A DNA stretch of 26,570 nucleotides from a virus. The DNA lies in the IMG/VR virus record IMGVR_UViG_3300007508_000040, positions 1 to 26,570 of that record, one strand, 5' to 3'. The position numbers were made by a program, and so were the translations under genes. The notes under the pieces were generated by a model that was given only the letters and a program-made list of their open reading frames with translations, had not been told where the DNA came from and ran no database searches. Each line of letters begins with the position of its first letter. Position 1 is the first letter of the stretch. This document shows, piece by piece, positions 17,101 to 24,954 of the stretch.

Positions 17101-20100
17101 GGAGCGAAGTACCCCTAGAGAAAATGGTTGGCAAAGGCGATCCGTCCGATTGGATTGAAGGTACGGTGCCAGCAAGATATCAGGGCAAGGTTGACCACGA
17201 AGCCCTCGCAGAGTTTGTTCCAGATAACCCCGGCGACCAGCATGTCGTAGACCGTTACAGCGTCACTGGCTTTTACATTCCAAAGAAAGGCTCCCCCGCC
17301 CCACAGCCCGTGAAGTTTGTGGATGTGCGAGATGAAATGCACGACATCAGCGATTGGGATGAAGATATTTTAAGGGGAATGATTTCCATCGCAACGGATG
17401 GAAATCAAGAACAGATCGAATTAGCGCTATCGCAAAGGCGGCTCTCCACTACAGCCCTCTCTAATATCATCTCCAACCTCGAAAAAAGGTGGCCGAATGG
17501 AGTAAGGGGATTAAAAACTATTGGTGAGGAGCCGCATCCGAACACACTTACTGGCCCTCAGAGGGATGCCTTAGTTGAACGAAGGATTAGAGAACTAATC
17601 ACCGGTTATCGCACTCTTAACAAGCAGTATCCCGGCGGCATAGTGTATGGAGATGCGACCCGACAGCAAGCATTTTCGCAAATCGAGGACATTTTAAAGA
17701 ACGATCCGAGAACTGCACAAGCGGTAAAGGAAGTGTTAGATCATCTAACCCGAAGTACAAATGATGTTGCTCCGAAGTTTGCCTTCATAGAGGGTATAGA
17801 GGGTGATGTAGTGGCGATGTCTATAAATCGCATGGCGCAATCAGAAAGCGACCGAGCACCGGGCGACTTGAGTTTCGGTCAGTACCATTGGGGTCAGGAA
17901 TCTGATTATGGAATGACATCCACCAAGTTCCAAGCGATGGTGCATGAAATAATGCACTGGGCTTATCTAAATACGCTCGACCAGAACGAAAGGCTCCATT
18001 TTTGGGAGACGGTTGTTGCTAAGAAATCTGATCCCGATATGGCAACCGATTCGGTGTTCAGAACCGCTGGCAACACCTCCGATCACCCCAATGAATACTG
18101 GGCACAGCACGCATCCCTCTACGTAGAGAAGCGTACTCCGGGCGCTCTCGAAGAATCCTACTGGAAGCGCGTCTTCGCTAACACATCAAGAACTATCGAA
18201 GCAGTTCTTGAATTCCTGCAAGGGCATCAAATTGCAGAGGTTGACCCCGAAGTAACCAAGATTCTGAATCGCGTTCTCCCTGACGAATTCAAAAGCCGCC
18301 TTCACGAATCCGCTCAATCTCAGATGATGAGGGATTTAAAGGACTACAAGTTCAATCGACTTACGGAAGGCCACGCTAAACGGCTTATTCAAAGAGCGTG
18401 GACTCTTGATATTGTTGAAGACCAGTTAAAAGAATCCTTGATGGATTCTGCGGATGATGTGTACTCCAGTACACACGCTCGCAATTTGGCTGGCGCGCTC
18501 CTTGATCTAAGCCATGAGAAATCTCTTGGTGGAGACCTTCGCCGTTCTATTGTCGCGCTCGCAACATCCATCTTTGACGTAACAGACAACCGGATACCCG
18601 CAGACGAAAAGACTTTATCCACTGCAATATGGAATACCAAAGGCCGAGTCGTCGAATTCGACGAGAACAACTGGAATGGCGGGCAATGGAGTGACGAGGG
18701 ATCAGTTCGTATAAACGACGTTGAAGAAAATGCGGAGGACTACGCCGACTGGTTCGAGCAGGGTGTCATCGCAGAGGATGGCACCGTCATAGACTTGGAC
18801 ACTTTCGGGATGGGCATCGAGGATTCACTTGGACAGCGTATCGTTCTCGACCAGAACGGCAACCCAAGAGATGTCAACGGCGACGAACTCGACATCCCCA
18901 CTGACGAAGCAGATCGTTGGCTTGCCGAACAAGCCGCTAACGAGAGCGCCACCGGAGAGCAGATCAATAACCTTCGCGCGATCTTTGGACTACAGAACAC
19001 CAAAGATGTAATCAAGCAAGCCAAGACATTGCTGGCCCAGCGCTGGCAGATGGCCGCAAACGTCGACTCCAACACAGGATGGATGGATAAGTTGCCCGAA
19101 TCCATGCGCGACCTTTACTACAAGGACGAGGCCGGAGTTCCCCAAACGCGAACAGATCGATCCCACGCTCTCGAAACAGCGCGGCGGAAATCCAAGAAAG
19201 TAGGCGCAACATATAGAAAACGCGCAGACAAAACAGGAGAGAAAGGCGGATACAGCACCCGTGACATGGATGACGATGAACTGCTCCGCACTGCCCTCGA
19301 CAAATCTGATCCCAAGAAAGCCAAAGATGCGCACAGAGAATTGTGGGCGAGGGTAGCCGAGAATAAAACCGGGCGGAAAGACGTAGAGATTCCTCCTTCA
19401 TTCATCCAGATGAAAGCGGACGAACTTCTTCAACGTCTTGGCGAATTGAATGATGGCCCCAAAACTAAAGCCGCACGCTCTGAAATGGCTCAGATTCTTT
19501 CTGAGGTTCGTCGGCGGGCCGCAAAGAAACTCGCCAAAAGGAAAGCGAAAGCAACCCCGAAGCCAATTATCCGCGCAGTAAGAGATGAAATGCGCGACAT
19601 CGGAGAGGCTGGATTAAAGGACGGTATCCCGCCAAATGTCCGCCCGCATCTTAATGAAGTCCTGCTCCGGGTAAACGAAAGAACCCCCGAACAAACAAGC
19701 CAAGCCCGGACTCTGGCTTATCGAATCATGAACGTCGCCCATCTGTCCGATCCCAGCAGGCCGATCTCAAACGAGCACATGGCTAAACTGTCGGGTGAAC
19801 CCCTGAACAACACTCCGCACAAGCCACTCTCTGATTTTGCTGACCCGGCGTTCCGCTCCTTCCGTAACCAAGTTCGCAAAGCCATCAAAGAAAAAGACGG
19901 TCGCGCCCTTGCAGAGTTCGCTTTAAGGGCTGACGTTCTCGATCCCACCTCGCCACCTATGATCGCGCTTCGCGCGTCGTTCGACTCTAACGATGCCATC
20001 CTAGATCGGTGGGTGGCTTACGCCAAGGAACACAACAGGCCGTTCGCAGGCGTTAGCGATGACATGCTGGCCGAAGTTCAATCCGCAATGGATGACATTA

Positions 20101-23100
20101 CCGCCACTGTGTCTTACATGATGGACGGTATCGATTCTCTCGAATCACTATACGGCTCCTTCCCACGCCTCGCTGATCATGCTGATCCTCTCTCCGCGCT
20201 GAACGGATCACGAAGCCGCAACCTGTATCTCATGGCTCGCCAGAACAAGCCAAAGAGCGTGGCTCAGGGATACGCCCACGTATATGCTCAAGACCTCCTT
20301 CGCTCCATGTCATTGCGAGCCAAGGATAATCTTGCCGCGTTCGCTGGACGCGCACTCTCGAAAACTCCTGATGGCGTAACGCCCTACTTCGTACGATCTA
20401 ACGGCACCGCCACGATCCAGAGCGAGGTACGCGACTTTGGCGAAGGCATCTACGCATCTACCCATGCCGCTCCCTACGATAAATCGTTAAGAAGCATTGT
20501 GGTCGAGCACCTGACCGACGCAGAAGCCTCACCAGAAAAAATCGACGAAGCGGGCCGTATTGCGGTGAACCTCTCCAGCGTGCGCGCTAACATTCGCGCA
20601 AAGAGGGCGTTTGCTGAATGGCACAACCTATCTAACTCCGGCGTACCCGCCCTACTCGCCCAAGAAAAACATCTGGCAAAAGAACTTCGCGACCTCACAG
20701 GCAACGAATACGATCAGGTCACGCCCATCGTCTGTAACTGTGAGCGCTACGCTGACTTTAGCCATACGTCATCCAACCTACCCGATGAGTGGCTTATCTC
20801 AGAATTCATGAAAGCCGCCATTCAGGGAGATCGCGCCACCTCTGTAACCGCTACGGGCGAACTGGCTAAAGCCATGAACTCTAGAGGTGATCGAGGCAAA
20901 GCACTGTACAACGCGTTCTGGCGCACCATAGCAAATGGCGACATCGCTGACGAGTCTGCCGCCAAGTCTCGCACAAACGAAATCCTCCAAGACCTTGGCT
21001 ATGACGGAATCAAGTTCACCGGAAGCCATAAAGTTCCGGGCGGGCAAGACACTCACGTCGAGTACATGATCTTTGATAGAGATAGCGCTCGCCGCCTCGA
21101 TGATTCGCACTGGGAAGACGGCGAGGTTCTGGAACTTACCTCACCCACCCCGAACTACACCACCCCTGTATCGCCTATCGTCAATGACATCCTCTCCGGC
21201 GGAGACGGTCGCACCGTATCGGTAGGTGAGCAATTAGCCGAACTTCGTGGCGTAGCCAACTTACTGGACAGCATCCGCTCGCGTGGCGCTCCATCCCCGG
21301 AGAACGTCATCGAAGGGTTTCGTAAAGGCCCGGTCTACTATTTACGCAAAGGCTCTGCCCGACTCCGCAAGTATGGAGACAAGTACATCTCCGACTTCCT
21401 ACAGAAAGAGAACGGCACAGGCATCTTCGAGCGCGTCGACAACGAGATTGGCCGGAAACTCATGCCAATTATCCGCGCCCTCAACGAACTACCGGGGACA
21501 GGTAACACTGTACAGCGCTGGTTTAAGCGGTCACTCGATGTCCGGCACCGTTCCAACCCAACCGAAGCAGAGAACCGGGTCATCATGGCGCTCCGCACTG
21601 GTGAGGAAGAATGGCTTACCGATCCCGCTGAACGCCGCGCATACCAACGTATCCGCGAAACTCTCGACAACGAGAAGGATGCGCTGATCCACTACGGCAT
21701 CATGCACGGAGGCATTGCTGAAAACTACGTACCGCAGATATGGTCAGCGGAACGTCTTCGGAAAAACACTGACCGCGCTGTAGAAAAACTTGCCGACTAT
21801 TTCGTAACTGAGTCCTTGGCTCGTGACGAAATGTTGCCGAGAGAACGCGCGCAAGACATCGCCCGACGAATGATCCGAAACATCACGGATGACAACGGCG
21901 TTCACCTGCCTCCTCAGTACGCTACCAAGAACGAGCCGGGTCTCGACCACGTCGACTACCAGCGTATGATCCAACTCCATCGGCCAGAGTTTCGTCAGAA
22001 TCTCATGGCGCTGAGTGAGTTCCTTGAAAATGACATTTCCTCCATTCTTGCCAAATATCTGGACGGCTCTACTCGCAAGATCGAATACGCAAAACGATTT
22101 GGCGTAAACAATCATGCCGCCTTAATGTACATGCGCATCTTAGAGAACGGCCCCGAAGCCGCACAGGCCGCTCTACTCAGACCTCGTGAAATGCGCCGCA
22201 CAATACGCGGTGTCGTAGACGGTGAGGTCGAGACGATGCAACGCACTGACCAGATTCCCGCACCATTTGGCGAGAATCAGGTAGGCGCTCAAGCGCTCCT
22301 TAACGACGTGATGGATGCGATTAAGAATCCTCAACGCGGCGGAACTCAGGAAGCCGAGCAAATCCTAAAGAATCCCGATCTGTTTAGTTTCCGATTGTCG
22401 GACAAGAAACAGTTCCAGTGGGATCGCCGCGCCGAAGCCATCGTCGCTGGCTTGGAAAACCACAGCAAAGGCGCGGTAGCGCCCAGTGAAGTTAAGGTCA
22501 TGGAAGACCTGCTCTTAGCCGGTATGCGTAAGCCAGTCGGGGACTCACACTTCCAGACAGCAATGCGTCCATTCTCGAAATTCATGCGCAACTTTAATGC
22601 GCTGACCATGCTGAGTTTCACTACAGTCACGTCATTGACCGACCCATTCATTCCCCTGCTCCGCTCTGGCGAAGTGGGCGCATGGGTGCGCGGCATGAGG
22701 AAGTACGCCGCCGACCCCGATTACCGGGAGATGATGCGCGACAGTGGCTTGTCCATCGAGAACTACGTACACAACCGACTGGTCGGACTCTATGGCGCAG
22801 ACGCATCGAAACTCACGACGGCGTTCTTCAATGCAACCATGCTCTCACCGTGGACGGATTCCATGCGGGAGATGGCAGGCATCATTGGCTTCGAGTGGTT
22901 CAAGACAGAACAGCGCCGCATTGCCAAGCACGGACTCAACAGCCGCGCGGGACGCAAGGCCAAGCGTGTACTAGAAAGGTACGGCCTTAGCGAATTTGCG
23001 ACTGAAGGTGCCGTGCCAATCGAAAACCTAGTGAAAAGCCGACGACACATAGGCGCTCAGTACGACGAATCTATCGACCCTGAGTTCGTTCTCCAAAGTA

Positions 23101-23879
23101 ACGTGATGCGGGATGCGCTCGTTAAGTTTGCGAACGATACGATCTTCGCTCCAAACACCAACGATGTACCTCTGTGGGCGCAGACCCCCGCAGGCGCTAT
23201 GGTCTGGCAGTTGAAGTCCTTCCCCATGATGATGGCTCGCCTGTCCAAAGACTCGATCATGGAGATAGTCAAAGACCCGACCAACCTGCACTCGTACAAG
23301 CCGCTCACAATGCTCGCAGTCATGGGGCCAGCGGGTGGCTCGATGGCTATTGCCGCCAAGGATATTATCCAGATGCGCGGTGACGAAGATCAGGGTATGC
23401 TCCGAGATCGCCACGGTAAAAACATCAACTGGCTCAAGGCGGTCGGGTATAACCCTGACCTTCACGGCGATCCAAACGATTTTGCGGGATGGTACGTCGA
23501 AGGTCTCATGCACATGGGTGGCTTTGGTCTCTACCTAGAACTACTCCACAATGTCGTAGAGCAGGCAGACAACGGAATGTACGGCTACTCCCGCGCCATG
23601 AGCAACATCGCTGGGCCGACAGTCAGCCAGACGATTGGCTTGTGGAACCTCGGATCAGGGCTTCACAACATGGTGTTAGGTGATGAAGGTGATCCCAACG
23701 GCAAGGGAAGACAAGCCGCGCGCGAACTCGTTCAGCGCGTCCCAGTTGTAGGCGGGATTAAAGCAGTAAAAGAAAGTCTCGTGGATGCGATGGCTGGCGA
23801 GCCGACGAGAGGGAAAAAAGGAAGGTACGCTGGCCCCTCATACGGCGGGGCCAAGTACGGCGGATCAAAGTACGAGTAG
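14139..23879 (+). CDS. Giant polyvalent internal virion protein with metallopeptidase and ADP-ribosyltransferase-like domains
   Basis: This is one uninterrupted 3246-residue frame. Visible parts: an N-terminal region with GSAAVTDPTNLLPLGW and a glycine-rich membrane-like stretch (about 222-247); an acidic Glu-Pro-Asp-Ala linker (about 423-466); basic helical segments; a zinc-peptidase signature HEIMH (H1269, E1270, H1273) with a distal E1319 in NEYWAQHA, gluzincin-like; a Lys/Arg-rich stretch near 1700-1820; a candidate ADP-ribosyltransferase-like fold (R2086, GEGIYAS 2101-2107, GYDGI 2287-2291, EYMIF 2308-2312); a NYVPQIW region near 2528; hydrophobic segments near 2821 and 3055; and a Tyr/Gly tail. 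Multi-enzyme giants of this kind are known as polyvalent or DarB-like proteins that enter the host with phage DNA. Weak AAAGGG at 14122-14127 precedes the ATG. Confidence 0.75.
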   Translation: MTNKYDPSKDLTLAGGTYTPSHWADPVIPEAPDPNSPIGDMSNFRNNPALLRDIYKVYNARGVQFNNDDEAIKRWYSDMVWSLANTASAVGGDQGYLTATGIEDPEIRAANSRLRQAYHNMPSFYEEGGMGWRRGLWEWGSAAVTDPTNLLPLGWGAKAARAGYVASKAAGQPTKSLVGKRAAQGAAGEAALSGGVEAGLEYGTQATDVELGIRKAVDTGQVGQAALFGGVAGGIFGGLFAAVGAKMTTAQVNNKIEKLTGLGWKPEQIAAMVDTEANDIRWFNLYADNDWTPEDHLRSPADKRAPLGENEPQPNAQPTGPERQIEGPVTEYDDVHQKLNRRIHDAQENATTLEQDGVDNSVFIEERDHAQAVKNLIRGYSARKEEGEFSAEQAEAIEQAIIRATNSSDPADLEQLNELLKRPDEPEATPEPDAPEPDAPEATATEADAPEPDAPEVAEPEVDAAPLDRDPAISDRIAQWGEANVKNYATLRATRGGKAALRKIAVELNKQSPDDKIDTKLPKEELASAIEAKIDRVASSATNEADLDAQARIMDFVEDSALKETGNVVSFEVLQKVARSSPDAEEMLNNWIDETVELFGAHKGVDGDTAYWRSMADRIRQKADAVDESFVKPTPSKIEPIDAKRAQENTHISKQLASLPLPVRRAVRRTIDKRIEKSEQLREMFTGVEGESLGRVIEATRAYYRKIFNIPDDVSKLSFADIDPEYLPHIIELRDFARRAKRGKGKDILKDPIFESIRTRVINDEIDKALVKAETKGTPGSSSGRISTGIGITPGRAKRPTRTNIRRDWGGDGTKGLQAARAKAEVSNSTAPVPFVAAKAEKVTSERVQHKRKDGTPYAAPPWAKKKSKLWYDPITQKVWRDENYEAMLSARGEGKSDAPISEIGGGKVTRADLDKQAEAKEPQTIDVDDLAKKMAELLALRKAKGATPSGPTGRVKAILRRQPGVKERDAPKTFQARYFRVASKNQGSEVPLEKMVGKGDPSDWIEGTVPARYQGKVDHEALAEFVPDNPGDQHVVDRYSVTGFYIPKKGSPAPQPVKFVDVRDEMHDISDWDEDILRGMISIATDGNQEQIELALSQRRLSTTALSNIISNLEKRWPNGVRGLKTIGEEPHPNTLTGPQRDALVERRIRELITGYRTLNKQYPGGIVYGDATRQQAFSQIEDILKNDPRTAQAVKEVLDHLTRSTNDVAPKFAFIEGIEGDVVAMSINRMAQSESDRAPGDLSFGQYHWGQESDYGMTSTKFQAMVHEIMHWAYLNTLDQNERLHFWETVVAKKSDPDMATDSVFRTAGNTSDHPNEYWAQHASLYVEKRTPGALEESYWKRVFANTSRTIEAVLEFLQGHQIAEVDPEVTKILNRVLPDEFKSRLHESAQSQMMRDLKDYKFNRLTEGHAKRLIQRAWTLDIVEDQLKESLMDSADDVYSSTHARNLAGALLDLSHEKSLGGDLRRSIVALATSIFDVTDNRIPADEKTLSTAIWNTKGRVVEFDENNWNGGQWSDEGSVRINDVEENAEDYADWFEQGVIAEDGTVIDLDTFGMGIEDSLGQRIVLDQNGNPRDVNGDELDIPTDEADRWLAEQAANESATGEQINNLRAIFGLQNTKDVIKQAKTLLAQRWQMAANVDSNTGWMDKLPESMRDLYYKDEAGVPQTRTDRSHALETARRKSKKVGATYRKRADKTGEKGGYSTRDMDDDELLRTALDKSDPKKAKDAHRELWARVAENKTGRKDVEIPPSFIQMKADELLQRLGELNDGPKTKAARSEMAQILSEVRRRAAKKLAKRKAKATPKPIIRAVRDEMRDIGEAGLKDGIPPNVRPHLNEVLLRVNERTPEQTSQARTLAYRIMNVAHLSDPSRPISNEHMAKLSGEPLNNTPHKPLSDFADPAFRSFRNQVRKAIKEKDGRALAEFALRADVLDPTSPPMIALRASFDSNDAILDRWVAYAKEHNRPFAGVSDDMLAEVQSAMDDITATVSYMMDGIDSLESLYGSFPRLADHADPLSALNGSRSRNLYLMARQNKPKSVAQGYAHVYAQDLLRSMSLRAKDNLAAFAGRALSKTPDGVTPYFVRSNGTATIQSEVRDFGEGIYASTHAAPYDKSLRSIVVEHLTDAEASPEKIDEAGRIAVNLSSVRANIRAKRAFAEWHNLSNSGVPALLAQEKHLAKELRDLTGNEYDQVTPIVCNCERYADFSHTSSNLPDEWLISEFMKAAIQGDRATSVTATGELAKAMNSRGDRGKALYNAFWRTIANGDIADESAAKSRTNEILQDLGYDGIKFTGSHKVPGGQDTHVEYMIFDRDSARRLDDSHWEDGEVLELTSPTPNYTTPVSPIVNDILSGGDGRTVSVGEQLAELRGVANLLDSIRSRGAPSPENVIEGFRKGPVYYLRKGSARLRKYGDKYISDFLQKENGTGIFERVDNEIGRKLMPIIRALNELPGTGNTVQRWFKRSLDVRHRSNPTEAENRVIMALRTGEEEWLTDPAERRAYQRIRETLDNEKDALIHYGIMHGGIAENYVPQIWSAERLRKNTDRAVEKLADYFVTESLARDEMLPRERAQDIARRMIRNITDDNGVHLPPQYATKNEPGLDHVDYQRMIQLHRPEFRQNLMALSEFLENDISSILAKYLDGSTRKIEYAKRFGVNNHAALMYMRILENGPEAAQAALLRPREMRRTIRGVVDGEVETMQRTDQIPAPFGENQVGAQALLNDVMDAIKNPQRGGTQEAEQILKNPDLFSFRLSDKKQFQWDRRAEAIVAGLENHSKGAVAPSEVKVMEDLLLAGMRKPVGDSHFQTAMRPFSKFMRNFNALTMLSFTTVTSLTDPFIPLLRSGEVGAWVRGMRKYAADPDYREMMRDSGLSIENYVHNRLVGLYGADASKLTTAFFNATMLSPWTDSMREMAGIIGFEWFKTEQRRIAKHGLNSRAGRKAKRVLERYGLSEFATEGAVPIENLVKSRRHIGAQYDESIDPEFVLQSNVMRDALVKFANDTIFAPNTNDVPLWAQTPAGAMVWQLKSFPMMMARLSKDSIMEIVKDPTNLHSYKPLTMLAVMGPAGGSMAIAAKDIIQMRGDEDQGMLRDRHGKNINWLKAVGYNPDLHGDPNDFAGWYVEGLMHMGGFGLYLELLHNVVEQADNGMYGYSRAMSNIAGPTVSQTIGLWNLGSGLHNMVLGDEGDPNGKGRQAARELVQRVPVVGGIKAVKESLVDAMAGEPTRGKKGRYAGPSYGGAKYGGSKYE
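23831..23853 (-). terminator. Hairpin at the convergent gene ends, possible terminator
   Basis: A perfect 7-base-pair stem TGGCCCC / GGGGCCA encloses a 9-base loop, inside the last codons of the giant gene and 11 bases beyond the minus-strand nuclease stop. On the minus strand a six-T run (23819-23814) follows only after 11 bases, and the plus strand has no T-run, so it is not a canonical intrinsic terminator. It may act as an mRNA 3' stabiliser or weak terminator for the minus-strand operon. Confidence 0.35.
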
Positions 23880-24683
23880 TTCAAACTCCTCGCAAGCCTC
23901 TTTCGCTGGCTTGTCGTGGTAATTGCAATACCACGCTTTGTTCTGACCGTATAAGTCAGGCACGCTATGTGCACACAGGCTACACCGTGGCTTGGGATCG
24001 ATCTCGTTCGGATGCCAGCACGATGTCCGCTTGAAACATCCACGACAGCGCCAATCCGATTCCGTTTTGTGAGCACGCTCTGGCTCGCTGATGGCTTGCG
24101 AAATCTTCTGACGTAAGTTCGAGACCTCAAACTCATCATACTCGATGACTTCGATGTGATACTTGCAGTCGTCTTTGCAGATCGCCACGAGCAATGACTT
24201 CCTCATCTTGCTCAAGTGCATCGCTAACATGCACTGCGCAAAGTAATTCGGGTGCGATACCTTCACGCCCTTCTTCTCGAACGCGCTGAACTTACTCTTG
24301 TTCATCGTTTTAATTTCCAAGACGCACGGCTCCTCATCCACGTAGATGATACCGTCAAGATGGCACACAACATGATCGCCTAGCGCTGTGTACTCGTACT
24401 GGTCGCCCGTGATCTCGTCCACTTCGCTTACACCATACCCGCCCTTCTTCTTCAAATCCGCAACGACCATGTCTTCAAGAGCATGGCCAACATTAAAAAT
24501 GCGAAGAAGGCGCGGCATGGGTGAGTCTTCGGGGAAGCCACGCATAGACAGATGCAGGTACGCAGTGCAGTCGTTACCAATAATTGACGCCCCTATATAG
24601 GAGCGCGTCTTGTAGCGAATAGGATCGCCCTCTTTATCGAGGGCGTCCATAAGTGATTGCGCCGTCACTCGACCGACCCCCAC
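23865..24683 (-). CDS. Cas4/RecB-like PD-(D/E)XK nuclease with probable Fe-S cluster
   Basis: This is a 272-residue protein. The nuclease core reads GHALED (E70), HLDG (D110), LEIKT (E123, K125) and a downstream Gln in NYFAQCMLAMH (Q150), matching the RecB-family order. C39 plus C213-x2-C216-x5-C222 is the cysteine pattern of the Cas4/AddB iron-sulphur site. A further set (C234, C237, C253, H256) suggests an added zinc knuckle. Likely role: exonuclease resecting DNA ends for recombination or replication with the Sak4-like ATPase and SSB upstream. GTG 24683 overlaps the preceding gene by 19 bases; ATG 24650 (residue 12) is an alternative start. The 3' end overlaps the giant gene's end on the other strand. 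There is no CRISPR or Cas1 context. Confidence 0.8.
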   Translation of the reverse strand: MGVGRVTAQSLMDALDKEGDPIRYKTRSYIGASIIGNDCTAYLHLSMRGFPEDSPMPRLLRIFNVGHALEDMVVADLKKKGGYGVSEVDEITGDQYEYTALGDHVVCHLDGIIYVDEEPCVLEIKTMNKSKFSAFEKKGVKVSHPNYFAQCMLAMHLSKMRKSLLVAICKDDCKYHIEVIEYDEFEVSNLRQKISQAISEPERAHKTESDWRCRGCFKRTSCWHPNEIDPKPRCSLCAHSVPDLYGQNKAWYCNYHDKPAKEACEEFELLVL

Positions 24684-24913
24684 ACTATCGCGTTTCGCCC
24701 CGATCTGGTGAGCCTGCGCTCACCCGTATCCGAAAGAAACCCGTCTTTGACAAGGTGCCTAATCGTGGCTGAAATCGATTGATGCTTCGCGCCTAATAGC
24801 ACTTCAACCTCGTCACATGTATATGCCCGAGACTCCATCAGCAGACTCACTCGATCTCTGAGCGTCGTGCCGACGCGACTGAACGCCTCTCTACTGGTTT
24901 GCTGTATCAACAT
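24665..24913 (-). CDS. Small winged-helix DNA-binding protein
   Basis: This 82-residue protein carries a winged helix-turn-helix: an N-terminal helix (TTLRDRVSLLMESRAYTCDEVEVLL), a recognition-type helix (AKHQSISATIRHLVKDGFL) and a wing (TGERRLTRSGRNAIVW). ATG 24913 is fixed by GGAGG at 24922-24918; a longer reading from 25024 would run through the terminator and the microprotein and is rejected. It directly precedes and overlaps the nuclease gene. It may be a transcriptional regulator of the early operon or a DNA-binding partner of the nuclease. Similar short wHTH proteins are frequent beside phage exonuclease genes. The target is unknown. Confidence 0.72.
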   Translation of the reverse strand: MLIQQTSREAFSRVGTTLRDRVSLLMESRAYTCDEVEVLLGAKHQSISATIRHLVKDGFLSDTGERRLTRSGRNAIVWGSVE

Positions 24914-24917
24914 AATG

Positions 24918-24922
24918 CCTCC
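24918..24922 (-). promoter_or_regulatory. Shine-Dalgarno GGAGG abutting a terminator U-run
   Basis: GGAGG lies 4 bases before ATG 24913 and is immediately preceded in the RNA by the eight-U run of the terminator (24930-24923). It decides the start of the winged-helix gene. Termination would release RNA just before the site, so translation of the downstream genes needs read-through. Confidence 0.75.
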
Positions 24923-24951
24923 AAAAAAAAGAAGGGGGCTGTGCGCCCCCT
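24923..24951 (-). terminator. Intrinsic terminator inside the minus-strand operon
   Basis: Read on the minus strand, AGGGGGC (24951-24945), a 5-base loop GCACA and GCCCCCT (24939-24933) form a 7-base-pair GC-rich stem. It is followed by TC and eight T residues. It begins 3 bases after the microprotein stop and ends at the next gene's ribosome-binding site. The opposite strand has only an A-run upstream of the stem, so it is directional. It should reduce expression of the wHTH and nuclease genes relative to the ATPase, SSB and microprotein. Confidence 0.82.
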
Positions 24952-24954
24952 CCC

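Noticed and set aside
14139-23879. N4-type virion RNA polymerase in the giant protein
   Set aside because: Size and position suggested it, but I found no TxxGR-type or other polymerase motif in the translation.
23865-24683. CRISPR-associated Cas4
   Set aside because: The fold and cysteine pattern are Cas4-like, but there is no repeat array and no other cas gene in the window; phage Cas4-like exonucleases are common.
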